From Setaria digitata (taxonomy: Eukaryota > Nematoda > Chromadorea > Rhabditida > Setariidae): a DNA stretch of 64,000 bases. A program made the translations under genes and the position numbers. The notes under the pieces are model-generated. The model saw only the letters and a list, made by a program, of their open reading frames with translations. It searched no databases and was not told the origin of the DNA. The stretch is from NCBI GenBank assembly GCA_003640385.1, contig RCAB01000048.1, positions 62,001 through 126,000 on the forward strand, read 5' to 3'. This document shows, one piece after another, positions 25,501-38,457 of the stretch (the first letter of the stretch is position 1; every line of letters begins with the position of its first letter).

Positions 25501-28082
25501 CACATGTATTTACTGATAGTGGAAGATGTGATTTCTGAACATTCTAATAGGGTTTAATTTGCAAATTCAGAATGAAATTAAAAAAAAGAATTCCAATTAA
25601 CCATAAAGGATCACAGTTAGTGCTAGTTGTTCGCTAGTAGCTGAGATATGAACAGTTTTTATTTTTCTTTCAACTTTCGGATAACTAAAATTAAAAGAAA
25701 ATTTAAAAGACATTAAACAGCAAATATGAATTAGTTGACAACCATCATCTTTTGCTTTTTCGAATTTCACATTTTTCCACCTTGAAAGAGATCATCTAAA
25801 ATAAATTATTCAATTAACGTTTTCTTAGAACTTTAGTGTTAACAGGAAACTGTAACTAACATCGAGGCACTTGCTGTCACGTCCAATGTGAGGCAATCCA
25901 ACAGTATCCATGCCCACACGACACCTATCAATATTGTGCCAAAATGCTAGCTTAATTTCTTGCATTTCATAAATGCAAATAGCGGACCGTTGAGCGTTTT
26001 CATCTGCGAATGCAATAACCAATTCATTCCCAACAAGGGAAGCAGCAGTTGCACGATTATAGATACTATTATCAGTACCTCGACATTCAATTTCGATTTC
26101 TCCATATGATAAGTATCTGAGGATATGGAAATCTTTAGATAATTAACGTAGAAAATTTGAAGAAACTGATAATACCAAAATACATACATATAACAAAAAG
26201 GAAATAGATAAAAATAACATTTTCATTGCGAAACTGCTATTTTTCCTTTACTTTTAGTAATTCAAAATTCTTGAGAGAAAATCCAATTAAAAAATTCCTC
26301 CGCATGGTAATTTCATTTAATTTTTTTTTCCATTGGATTAATTAGATTTTTTTCAGAGAATTCTGGATTTGAGCAAAAAACTAAAAAGGGAAAATAACGT
26401 ATTTTTGATTTCTTCAATTAAAAATCTAATTTTAAAAAGACTTATAAACAGATTTGAAAACTTCAAAACATAACCTGTGTTCCTCGCGACAAATTCGTAT
26501 TAGCTTAGAACTATGGACAGTGACCGGTGGCCGTCCATTTGGCATGTACTTATTTTGCGTACTTACGTAATAAACGTAGTGCTCGTGGAAAAATGCTGCA
26601 ACAAAGCGTATACGGAGACGAGAGCGGTACTCAGCTCTAATATGAACTGCAGCTTCATCCTCTAAAGATCCAGCACCAATGATACTGTAATTAGGTGGTT
26701 CGCGAGTTGATAATAGAGGGAATAATTCACTGAAACAGAAATTAATGAATAAGCAGAAACAGAAAATAGTTCAATGGTAAGTGAAAGACAGCTTATGTGC
26801 AGTCAAATATTTCTGCAAAACATCAAAGATATCATTCAGTTCAGATTTCAAATTAAGCAATTGAATTTAAATATGGACTTTCAACAGATTTTGATATAGT
26901 TATTCCACTTTAGTAGTTTTTAGTTGATGGTTTCTTTGAGCAGAACAAAAACTAATGATATAAATTAGCTGGAATAATTGAGAACTTGGCAGAATCTGGC
27001 ATTTTTTTCCCTTTTCAAAATTTCAAGCAACAGCAAGGAAGGATTCTGTGATAACTGAAAATTTGCATATATTTAATGAGAAATTAGAAAAAAACCAGAG
27101 ACTTCAGACATACCGATAAGGTGAATCACCGGTAATAGTGGCAGCAACAAATAAATTACCACTGTTATCAACCAACGACACGCAGGTGGCATTAACGTCA
27201 TTAGGTGCAACCGTTATAGAGGAATTACGGATTAAGCTTAAATTGTCGGTTGACCTGATTTGGCAAATGCCTTGTTTCATAGTTGCGCAGACAATCAGAC
27301 CTCCATCGGGTAAAACGTGCATAATTTTTGTAACATAATCGGTGAGGGATAAGGTTGCTCCGGGTAGACATGAGCTGGAATCGTAATTGCACAGTGGACT
27401 ATCCATTTGAGGCCCTATCCTTCTGTCTTCTAATACTTTAAGGTCCCTCAAATCCAGAATCGATAAATGGTTCACTGATGATACGTATATCTGGAAAGAT
27501 ATGACGAAAGTTATCTTTTCACAACTTCAGGAAAACGCATAAAATACTCCAGTGAGTTGAAGGGTAAATAAACAATGTAACATCTTGTTTCAAAGGTTTG
27601 TACCTTTTTCCAGAGGCTTTTTTTTTTTTAATGGATCGAGGTTATGCGGCTGCTTTTTTGCTAGCAAATTTGTATACTAACCATAAATTTTGCTTTTAAA
27701 ATTAAAAACATAATCAAAGATGGAATTCAGCCCGGGAACGACTATTCTCAAATATCATGAAACTTTTTAGAAGGAATTTTTATTTGCATGGACGGAAATC
27801 TCGATTACCCGGTGTTGCTTTTTATATTTCACCTTTCAACGTTCAAAGGCCTTTGCCATTTCCTGTTATTTCATGAAGATTACTTATCTTGTTTCTAACA
27901 TTTAAAAGTTGAAATGAAAATTATTGTGAACATGATATGAGAAATATATACAAAAAGTATGGTACCCAATCTTTGATGATGTCGAAGTGAAATATTTTCG
28001 CCTGCAAGTCGTTCGACGTAATAAGTTTGCCGGCCCATAACACTCTGATAATGGTGGAAAATGCCGTTACAATAATGATCAT
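16541..28082 (-). CDS. plx: Plexin, semaphorin receptor
   Basis: Complete model of 26 exons, 1,758 aa: 28082-27966, 27490-27114, 26729-26475, 26116-25861, 25543-25361, 24762-24508, 24111-23912, 23779-23695, 23619-23325, 23129-22957, 22869-22724, 22654-22408, 21838-21644, 21462-21103, 20971-20778, 20634-20463, 20372-20215, 20059-19828, 19590-19348, 18948-18789, 18691-18521, 18082-17938, 17786-17660, 17481-17293, 17213-17073, 16741-16541. Order: signal peptide; Sema domain (about 25-400); PSI repeats CSECAAEHDLLCGWC, CLSCMSSPWNCEWC and CSTCLSLDPGWKCAWC alternating with IPT folds to about 1110; TM (LLFTTAFLLFIAWLFY); juxtamembrane coiled segment with AFAELQTD; RasGAP-fold cytoplasmic domain (about 1171-1758) interrupted by the Rho-binding domain (SCDTITQVKKKLLD). 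GAP landmarks include LQKF-like VQKFVDGF, LRFWVN and KLLFAKD. The protein receives semaphorin at the axon surface and inactivates Rap-type GTPases. The junction at 25543 could instead be 25534. Whether this is the PLX-1 or PLX-2 orthologue is not settled. Confidence 0.93.
17581..17615. repeat. Short CTTTTTCAG tandem followed by T16
   Basis: Two copies of CTTTTTCAG abut a T run at 17600-17615, within the plexin intron between exons 17481-17293 and 17786-17660. Simple sequence with no coding content. Confidence 0.8.
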
Positions 28083-28093
28083 TTCAGCACCCT
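28083..28093 (-). promoter_or_regulatory. Acceptor just upstream of the plexin start codon
   Basis: On the minus strand TTGTTAG precedes GGTGCTGAA and the initiator ATG, leaving a 9-nt leader. An in-frame TAG overlaps the acceptor, so this ATG is the first usable one. Such short leaders after an AG are typical of spliced-leader trans-splicing in nematodes. The site could also be an ordinary 5' UTR intron. Confidence 0.45.
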
Positions 28094-28845
28094 AACAATT
28101 TCAAGTCTTAAAAAAATATTTCAAACAAGAAAATTTGAAAAAGTAGTTTCAAGTTTCGCATTCTTTGGAACATTTTAGGAAAAAAAAGTAAAACAACATA
28201 GTGTGGAAATGAATTCACAAAATAGCTGAGCGACTCGATGAAGTAAAATGATGCTTATTTCTCATTACTGTTTCACGATGTTGATATCAGTTAAACATCT
28301 AATATCTAAAATATGATAAACTGATTTAGCAACTTGACAGCTGAGATGATCGGTTTCTTCCAAATAATTTCTCACCCAACCATTTTAATAAGCCTTATTT
28401 ACTTCACAATATATACACTAAAATTTTCTTAACTTTCGTTCAAATTCTAAGAAATATTGTAGGAAATAAGGGACGGATACTACTATCCTCACATAGTGAA
28501 TGAACTTCATTTTTTAAATAGAAATTGATAATGAAAAAGTGTATTTGTGAGTTCTTTATTTTTAATATCAAAATTCCATAAATTGTAAAGCAATTCAAAT
28601 AGTTGTGATTAGTGGAACCAAATTTTAGCGGAGATGAATAAAATTAGATATAGAAATAATGAGATGAATAAGAATATGGTAATTAAAATTAAGTAGCTTT
28701 TATACGATTAAAAATGGGCAAAACGAAAAAATTAGAACTCATCCACAGTGTTAAATGAATGTTCAGGTAAAAAAGAGGAACAAACTTGAACAGATATATA
28801 CAGCAGTATAGTTTCATTCTGATTATAACAAGTTGATTTTCACTA

Positions 28846-28866
28846 TTTTTTTTTTTTTTTTTTTTT
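28846..28866. repeat. Poly-T run (21 nt)
   Basis: Uninterrupted T homopolymer in the plexin/UCKL gap. Confidence 0.9.
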
Positions 28867-30382
28867 GAAGATGTTAATATAGATAGAAACACGGGACATA
28901 AACTGATGTGGCTATTCAAGAAATAACGGACACCTTTTACTGCTTATTTTGGAAAAATTGAGGAGAAGCAACAGCTCAGAGTATCAAAGCGACAAAGGAC
29001 AAAGTCTTCGTGTCCCATTTTATTATTACTAGTCATTTTAAGAAAGATCGAATAATAGGTAGATATCTCACTTACAAGATCAAAAAAAAAGTAGCCTTGA
29101 ATTAAATTTACAGAAAAAAATAGTACTGTCAGAAGAGAAACAAATTTGTGAATGCGGGAAAGTTATCCATAGAGAACCGAAACCATTGAAAGGCGTTGCA
29201 ATTCATTGTAAACTGACATTTCATATCTATCCAGCGCTGTTGCTCAGAAACAGGAAAGCTTAGAATCATTGAAAGAATTCCCACTGGAATTTAATAATAT
29301 TGCATTTCCGCTGCCACTCACACCAAAAACGCAATTCAATTTCACCAATCTTTGCAACAAAATTCATTTATATATTCATGCGTGTTTGTTTGCAACTTCT
29401 TCCGAAACCATTTTTAAGATTTCAGAAAATTATTCAGGATCTCCTTATCATTCAGTCGCTTGGTTGAATTGAGGAAAAATTTATCTCAATTAATAATTTT
29501 TCCATTTCTTTTTGATACCAACTTAATTTCTTTTTATCTTTATTTTATTCCACAGTGATTCATTTGGCACTATTTGAATTATCTAAATTAAACCGGTAAA
29601 ATCAAAACTTTTTCGTAGTGCCACTACGATTTAGAAAACTGAACGATGAATTTTTTATACCACAAACCACTCCTTAAAAGGTAAATCCAAATAACAGGAT
29701 TTGTACTATTAAAAAATTCGAGGTTCCACCTCAGAAAGTCTATGAAATTTTAAGATATTTTATAAAAAATTAAAAATTCCGAGCATTGGCTAGTAAGTAA
29801 CAGTGGAGAATATAAAACAGTTATGGGAATCCTCTTTTAAAAATTTGGATTTAATACTGGCAAAGAACCAATAAATAAAATTTGGTACCATGCAATTGGA
29901 TCTTTATTGCCTACCACGGTGAAAGACTTCTCAGTTATATCCGGAGTTCCTTCCAGGATCAATTTCATTAATTTACATTGTTTCAAGGTTCTCTGACGTT
30001 TCCAAATAAACCTTGGAGTACGGAATCTGCATAAATAGTCATCACTTCAATTACGCTGTGGATCCATTGCCACAAAAGCTTGCGAAAATTTGCTGTCCTA
30101 ACAGCTATTCATGGTAAATATTCTGTTCACCCAAATAATTCAAAAAATCTCTAAAACTATTCCCTTACCACACATTTCTAAAAGATTTAAAGCCCATCTA
30201 TGATTAATCCAGAAAATCATCTGTACCTATTTCGCAAAATACAAAGGAAACAAAATTTACAGTAATTATTAGAAAAATTCAAGTAACTATAATAACAAAC
30301 GCACAACACCAATGGGAATCTATAAATTCATGGATTTCTTCTCTAATGAGTGCCATCAGAGCAGTCTAAGCTTCCCTCCTCC

Positions 30383-30403
30383 TTTTTTTTTTTTTTTTTT
30401 TTT
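30383..30403. repeat. Poly-T run (21 nt)
   Basis: Uninterrupted T homopolymer, preceded by a CTCCTCC pyrimidine stretch. No element body was recognised beside it. Confidence 0.9.
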
Positions 30404-31384
30404 CAAAGTGTTATGCGAACACCGTCAGCCGAGTCGGTTAGTTCCTTGAATTGGCTTAAGGAATTGTGTTTAAACCTGCTTTGTCATTTCTAATTTGTTA
30501 AAATGAAAATTAGTAGAACTTTCCCACATATATAAAATCTAATGAATCTAATGAAATTAGAGGTCAAGCAGATCGGCCCAACTGGCTCCATCCAGGCCTT
30601 TATTTGATCATCGAAATGATGTCCTCTACTTCATCTCTGATTTACAGGTGAATTTGGCCAATTTTTAATGCTCAACGGAGTATAAAACGAATAACAATAC
30701 AAAATATGGATAACAATGAAAATAAAATCACCCTCACTTGAAGTGTTTACTGGTAACTCTTCGTTATATAAAATAGCGGGCTAACAGTAAAACAAGGTGA
30801 CTGAAAATTCCGAGTATCTAGAACTGAACTCTTATGCCTACATCCTGTCCTAATTTGCATTAATAAATCAGCAGCACAGATTTTAGGTTCTTTATCTTGA
30901 AAGACCCATGAAATGTCATCTACTAACTTCAAGCACAGAAGTAGTGATATGCAATCAATAACCGATCAGATACATAAATGAAAATAATGTAAACTATGAT
31001 TATTATGATGATATAAGACAAGCAAAAGTATTTTGAAGCAATTTTGACTGGTAAGATTTTGTAAAGAATTTTATGAAGTTAACGACCAGATAAAACAAAT
31101 GACAGTGGAAAGCAAATAAAATTAAGGTTTAAGTGCACATCTTCAGGAAGCAAAAATATAATGTTAGCAACGTTCATGTATATTCCTTCTGTGTAAAAAT
31201 CCTTGATTTAGTAATAGAAGCCTTCATAAAAAATTTTTATACCACTAATGGTATCAATCAACTTATCAAGAATTATACAGTTTGATATGTTAATCTTTAT
31301 TCGTATTCCAATACGCTGTAGCTTAAGTGCAAAATATATTCAGATTTACTTGTGAAATGTAGAACTTTCTCCACAAAACGGCTA

Positions 31385-34300
31385 CTACTCTGTATTATCT
31401 TCATCATTTGAGGAATCATCACAAGCCGCTACTGCCTCAGTACCATAATACCGATCTCCGAAATTTCCCATTCCCGGAATAACATAGTACAGTTCATTGA
31501 TATGGGGATCCACAGCAGTTGTGAGCAAAGTAACCTGAAAGTCAATAATCTCATGCGCACCAATGCGATAATAGTTTTTGGTCAATTAAACACAATGTCG
31601 ATACGTACTTTAGGAAAGGCATAAGCAAGTGAATGTACACCAGTTCCCGCCATAAGTAGGGATAAAAGCAGAATATTTTCTTCAAGAACATCATGATCCA
31701 ATAATACACGAATAGCCATCATTGCCGCTGCACCTGCAACAACAGATATATGAAAAATAATTATTAACAACAACAAACTTTTCTTTTAGATTTCATAACT
31801 TCCCTCCTTATAAAATTTATCACCAGTATTTCAGAAAATACGGCAGCACCACTAATAAAGCTATAATGAAACATAGCAATATATTTTTGCAAAGCTCTTA
31901 GGAAACCAATAAAGTTACAATTCAGCTTATAAGACCAAATACACTCACAACAGAAGGACTACACCACACTACCAGAAAATTAGTGCGAGTAAACTGAACT
32001 CATGCAAAAAACTACGAGATGAGTTAGATAAACGAATAGCTGAAGGTAGTTCAAATAATGTTCGTTTGATTCTGCTAACACCAATGTAGAATTCTCAATA
32101 GTGCAATGCTGCACCTAAAACAGCACCGATGATAATTGAGAGAAAAAAAAAACCTGTAGCAACAGTAGCATCCATCAGCAGAACTTTATATCGATGAATA
32201 TTCTTCGGCAAACGTAGATAAAATAACTCTGGTTCCTTCGTCTTTTCGTTCGTTTGTATTAAAATTTTGCCCATCTTACAATCTTTCACAACAGCTCTCA
32301 AGGCATGTTCCATTGTTTCACCTGCACGCATGATTGTAACACCGCATATTTGTGCCGCCTTCTTTTTACCGACAAACCTACATATATGAACATGTGTTTC
32401 TATCAATTTTCCACAAATTAGAATCTAAAACAGTTTAGTAACACAAGAATTTAAGCTATAACATACTTTTCCATAGTCGGAGTAGTAACTGTAGCATCTT
32501 CAAATGGCATGAAATTCATGGCATTCTCGATCAATATTCGCATTAGTCGATCAGAATAAAAATTAAATTCATCTCTAAAAGCAAGGAAATTTTTTTGGAT
32601 TTTGTCGGTTTTTGATATTACTTAAGCAATACACAAATCTTAAATTTTTGAAACAAAGTTCTGTAGAATGCTTGCATTCGCGAATAAGAAAACCGACAAA
32701 ATTCAAAATCACCTTGGAGTCCTGCGATCTCTTATAAATGTGTGCAAACCACGAACTTGTGGTGTTTGTGATACAACTGTTAAGGTACGTGGAAGCTGCA
32801 ATGGCAAATCTTTCTGTACCATGCCTGCACGTTGCGAATATGGATTTTTTGATGCATCATAACCTTTAAATTTAATCTAACATAGCAGGAACACCATATG
32901 ATTCATTACTGGTGAAAAAAAGAATGTGCAAAATGGAATCTAACTGTTATTTACCTCTTTCAGCGAGCTGAGTTTTCACTTGCTTAACAATGAGATCGAT
33001 TGCTACTTCATTCTCGCCGCCTCGCGGTACGATAATATCTGCAATCTTCATACCAGGAGCTATAAAAGTATCAAAGGCCGGTTTTACAAACCGCAAATAC
33101 TGTGTCAAAACACCCTCAACATCGCGTCCACGATCCTGGATGTCTCTCACCAGCCTTCGTGCTAACCGTGTATCCGGATCCGTATCCACAAATACCTTAA
33201 AATCCTTTATGGAATTATATGCAATTAACTTTTACTTTCGTCAAAAACGAACACGAATCTAACCAAACCATACTTTCATATCCATCAAATCAACTAATTC
33301 CTTATTGTGAAAGGCCAAAATGCCCTCAAAAATAAGCACGTCAGCACCATACATTAACTTCGGCTGTTTATCACGTCGGTGATTGGTGAAGTCATAAACG
33401 GGAACCTATAAAACAACTACAATCACGCAAATTCAAAGGCTTGCCAAGAATCTCAAATTTCTGAAAACAGTTGCGAGTTTTATAATTTCGAATATCTTAA
33501 AATGATATACCTCAACATTTTTTCCCTCACGAAGACGACGGACAGTTTCACACATCAAATCAAAATCGAACGCCTGTGGATGATCGAAATTATATTCATT
33601 TCTAGTTGCGAGATGATGTTGCCCTTCTGTCAGTACCTTTAATATTTTAGCCTAAACATAAGTGCAGAAACTTCGAATCTTCCCGGAAAACCAGCTTCCT
33701 GGCTCGCTAGGAAAAAAAAGCAAATAATTCAGAAAAAGCACCTTATAAAAAGAATCCATGGATAGAACAGTTACCCAAGGCATTTCCAATCGTTCAATTA
33801 TCCGCCTGGCAACGGTGGTTTTACCAGAAGCTGAGCCACCACAAATCCCAACTACATATGGTTGCTTTAAAATCTTTCCTTCTCGATCATACCACGGTGG
33901 ACGTCCTTTCGTATATATACGCTATAAATTATTAAAAATAAATAATAAATAAGGATACACAATATGATCCGAACATCAGCCAACAAGTTAATTAACAATC
34001 CAATAGACTTGGTTTACAGAAAAGGAAGAAGTAACAAAGTACTTTGACAAATTAGCGAAATAGAATGAGCAGGTCTTGCAAAATGCAACAGCTAGAAAAA
34101 GTAAAAACTAAATATTATGAAATTATGCTTACGCGACCACTTTCCGTTGTCAAAAGATGATCTTCAGATTTCGAGCCCGAAATAGTGCGCATACATCGAT
34201 GTAAAGGAAGAGGTGGTGCTGTGGAGCCACTAAAAGCTTCAGCAGTAATTGTAAAAAAAAAAAAAACACCAGGAAGATAGAAAAATATTGGTGGAAGATA

Positions 34301-34586
34301 AAAATACAAAACAAAAGATATCAAGCTAACTTCCGGACATCAGCAATCTTTTGTTAAAGAATTAATATATACTTTACCCAAATGTGGACAAAGACAATGC
34401 TGAAGATAAAACGATCAGGAGATCCCTTCAGAACCATTGACTAAGCTCAAAAAATTTGGAATAATTCATATATGGAGGGAAAGAACAATACCTGTTGTTG
34501 ATATCATTATGTATCGATGTAGCATCTGTGGAAGCATCTGGTAGTGGATCAGCAATTGTTACATGACGTTCTACGTGTTCACGCAT
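31385..34586 (-). CDS. UCKL1: Uridine-cytidine kinase-like protein with UPRT-like domain
   Basis: Eleven exons, 547 aa, almost exactly the length of vertebrate UCKL1: 34586-34492, 34229-34133, 33921-33742, 33651-33511, 33405-33274, 33195-32955, 32863-32713, 32574-32467, 32377-32154, 31733-31609, 31534-31385 (TAG). After a low-complexity N-terminus, the kinase half starts with GRPPWYD and a P-loop GGSASGKTT, then MDSFYK, FNFDHP-type [22 protein letters not shown], and the lid [15 protein letters not shown] with [18 protein letters not shown]. The second half is phosphoribosyltransferase-like ([30 protein letters not shown]-type [14 protein letters not shown]) and ends [13 protein letters not shown] with an acidic tail. 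Expected activity: phosphorylation of uridine and cytidine to the monophosphates in pyrimidine salvage, cytosolic. The UPRT half probably does not catalyse, because its PRPP loop is divergent. The first ATG gives a short leader MREHVERHV. Confidence 0.93.
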
Positions 34587-37500
34587 TTCGTTTCAAATAG
34601 CAATCATAAGTCAGGCCGTAATCATTAAGTTGCTCTCAAATAAATTTGTGTTCAATCTTGATAAAATTATAATATCGACGTGAATCTGCAAGGAAAGTTC
34701 CAAATTAGGAAAAAGGAATTATTTAAATTCCTACCTCACATTCAAGAGGGAGATATAGTCTGTCTTGAAGAACAAGATAAAAACCTACTGAACCAGTTAA
34801 CTGGTTATTTAATTGGTGGACTCCCAGATGAAGCAGTACAACAATTCTGAAACAAGATTTCGACACCAGAATACAGTGAAGGCTCAAGGTAAGTGCAGAG
34901 AACGAGGGTCGATAAAACAAATGAACACGAATACATAGTGAACCTCAAGAGTGCAACACAGTGGTGGCACTTCCTGTGTTGCAGTCTACATCAGTTAGAT
35001 ACAATTCGTGCAAATGCAGCACACATCTAGAAAGGGAAAAAGAGACGGGAGCTGTTTTCCGATGATGCCTGTAAAGTTATTGTGATGGATTACACGGAGA
35101 GTGGAGCCTATTCCGTTAGTCGTCGGCACACAGAATCAATCATTAAACAGAAGAGGAGGCGCTTAATTTTGTTTCGCATTTAAACAACCGAAAAAAAAAA
35201 AGAAATTTACTAACACCTATACTTTCCCATTAAACTGTCCTATACATTTTTAACCGTCTAAATATAATTCTTTTATCCTTTATACCTTATGTAATCTTGG
35301 AACGAATTGTACAACGCTTATTACAGAATCTAGCCCAGCAATTAAAGGAAGGGATTCGAGAGAAGGTTGAAAACGGCAACTCACATTCCTTAAAGCTTAA
35401 AGCAAATAAAAAAGCTATGACCAACGAAGTTAAGATGACCTGAACAGTCAGCACATAAAATGAAACTGAACGACGAGGAACATCCAAACTTCACATTCAT
35501 TTGATATCACCCAAGTACAATATGCTTTATGAAAGCTAGAAAAAGAAGAGGAGGGAGAAACTGAAGAATAATCTCCTTTCTCACTTATTATTCTGTGAGG
35601 TCATTTTCAACTCTTCAAGGTTTTTATAAACAAAAATTTTGAAACAAATCTGAAATCTAATCATCTGCAAAATATAATTAGTCGGAAGCGATTCCACTGA
35701 TATTTTCTGCTATAATCAAGCAGACTGGACGAGAAGATGCCGTATATAAATATATGTATATATGGCATCTTGTTTCAAAAATCATGTTAATCATGTCACT
35801 AATATGTTATATATATATATATATATATAAAACAAGACTCGACAATATGTACACTTATTCAGTAAAACCTTACTTTATTTTCCATATAATTTTAGCATTG
35901 AAAACCAAACTATTAGTGACTAACCAAAGCAAAGATGACTAAATCTGGAAATGATGGATATTCCGATTTTCAATAGCAGTCACTGTAAAAAGACAATCGG
36001 AACAGCTGATAATCTTCCGGGAAAAAAGTCAATCAAAACAATGACTAGAATTAAAAGCTTATCACATAAAAATCACTGTTATGAGCAGCTGGCAGCATAA
36101 CTATTGAAAAATTAATATTAGTAAGAAACAGGTCGAAATTGTTACGAATATGAAATATGTAGCGCAGAAACATAACGTTAGTGGGGTCGGTTAAACTTTG
36201 ACCTCTGAAATGCTACAGAATAGAAGCAAAGTGATGACGGTTCATGAGAAGATTGACAGTGAAAGGGACAAAAGCAATCGTCGTCAGTACTCTAAGAAAC
36301 GGCAAGCTCAGTGATGGTAAATAATGAAAACCCACAATAAATAGATGCAAGAATGAAAATAAAAACCATTCAAGACTTGTCTCGTCTCTTTGTTCCCAAA
36401 AATTCTTTTCAGAGTTAGGCATCAAATACACAGCTTTTTTCGTAAGGATGTTTGATGAAAAATCTTATTCCTTACCAAACAAATAAAAAGTACATTAATT
36501 TAAAAATGCTCATTTAGCAATCATTATACTTCTAGTCTTCTCGCTTTTAAAGACAAACGACTTATAAAAATTTCTTCGAAGGAAAAGTTAGAGTTTACAA
36601 AGTTCACGCGGAACAAGATGAAGGCTACTGACTTCCTTTTTTTGCCGCTTCACTCTGTCTTCGTGTCCTGTCCAAATTTACCATATTCATATTTCGTTTG
36701 GGAAACTTCATGTCTACAAAAACAGCAACTGAAATTCAGAATTAAAGCATGCAATGAAAATGGCAAGCAACACGATGTATCCACAGACAACCCTGAAAAA
36801 ACCATATATATTTCGAAGAGCAGCTGAATATGCTGATGGAATCAGACGGATAAATAATTGCCCCCGAGCAATGGTTTCATCTCATTCAAGAGTTATGAAT
36901 AAAGTCATGTATGTAGAGATCTCTTCGAACCTCTCAATTCAGCATACGCATTAACGCCTTTGCATGAATAAACAAACTTGTAGCCAATAATGGAATCTTT
37001 GTAATATTACTGTGAACGAATTCAACAAAATACAGAACCTGTAAGTGATGCCTCACTAGGCAAATACGGAAGTTCTTATCTGACCAGTCTTTTTGCAACT
37101 TCGCAGCACCTGGCCATCCTATTTCTCTTATCAACATCAAACGCACATAACAGAATGCAAATTTAACTTTAATATTGACATTCAAAAAATAACATATTTC
37201 AGGAGGTTAACCTGATCTTTTCGGCTATTCATCAACATCCCTACCACTTGTTTCCATGATGATCCAGAACTCAGAGCCCGATGACTTGTTCCTGCGATTA
37301 TCTGGAACATAGTTCTCACTCAGCAAGCTTAGTGAAAGTACCGACCTTTCCGTTCCGCTTGTAGGTACATGTACAAACCCATCGGCCTTCTTTACAGCTG
37401 TTGTTCCTAGTAAACTGATGATTCTGTCGTAAATATATATGTTCGACCATTTATAACATCAAATTTGTCATTGAGCTCTATCTTTAATTACCAAATGTCA

Positions 37501-38457
37501 GTCACAGGTCCATACTTTTTCACATCAATAAAAGTTTATAACTGATCCTTATGGAAGGGTACTGTACTGGTGATAAACAGTGTTTAAGTAAGAAAAATAC
37601 ATCTACACAATATTACGTAAATTAAAACGCAAAACTCTTATCAAGTGACGGTTCATATGTAGGTTTATTTTGATCGAATGCAAAATGTCACATATAATTG
37701 TTTTATAGGCCTTCATAACCATTTATTATAGTATATAGAACACTCACAAGGGGAAACATTCGATTAATAGCAGTAAATACAGTTCATTCAATCCTATAAA
37801 TTAAATTGATTCAAAACTGAGACTTGTTAAAATGCGTGAATTAGACGGTCCCCTATTTTTTGTTTTTTAAGCAACTAACTTTCGTTTTCCGCTAAGGCTA
37901 TTTATCCTGAAATAACAGTAAGAGCTTTTTTAAACGTGACTAACTTACTTTGAAATTCACAATAAAATGCGCAACAGTGAAACATGCAAGCATAGAGAGA
38001 CATAGTTTCTGAGACCTGAAATAAGTTCTGATAACCACCTTGCCTAAAAAGATATAAACGTGCTAAATCTTCTTTATTGGTACTTGTGAACACATGGAAA
38101 GCAGTGATTTAACCATATCGGAAACATCCCTTTAAAACTGAAGACAGAAGAGCAAGCAGAATGGTACTGTGATAAAAATTTATGAATAAATTCTGCGTAC
38201 CAACTATCTCAGCGAGTGTACAAAGTAATTTGCAAACACGTAACAAATAACTTCATGAACAAATTATGAGGTGACTTATGCACCGTAAGAAAATACAAAT
38301 CATCAAAGACCCGATGCCTGGCAGATGTTTACAAATTGCAAAAACCCGTACAAATGATCAAGCGAAGTGAAAAAAAAAAGTGTTGAACAACTGAAGACAT
38401 GATTGGAAGCATTGAAATGCAGTAGTTAAACTTTTTTTCTTTTCACTTGAAGTGCTT
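34587..38457. other. 3.9 kb gap between UCKL and ELKS
   Basis: Contains the UCKL promoter and the ELKS 3' UTR. I found no further exons. A TA dinucleotide microsatellite lies at 35808-35829. Open frames such as 36213-36431 (-) and 36618-36827 (+) carry no recognisable motif and are not flanked by convincing splice sites. Confidence 0.4.
35808..35829. repeat. TA dinucleotide microsatellite
   Basis: About eleven TA units in the gap between UCKL and ELKS, preceded at 35747-35763 by a looser TATA-rich stretch. Confidence 0.85.

Larger units (their letters stand above)
28094..31384. other. 3.3 kb gap between plexin 5' end and UCKL 3' end
   Basis: No exon chain is seen on either strand. Short open frames such as 28689-28919 (-) and 29269-29472 (+) look random. 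The region should contain the plexin promoter. Two poly-T runs are present (28846-28866 and 30383-30403). Confidence 0.4.

Noticed and set aside
30420..30480. tRNA-like stretch (GCCGAGTCGGTTAG followed by a TTCCTT...AAGGAA hairpin)
   Set aside because: It resembles a D-arm, but no acceptor stem, no proper anticodon arm and no GGTTCGAATCC-type B box follow. At most it is a decayed tRNA fragment.
32668..32862. 64-aa plus-strand open frame
   Set aside because: It is antisense to the UCKL exon 32713-32863, whose minus-strand translation ([12 protein letters not shown]) matches the family.
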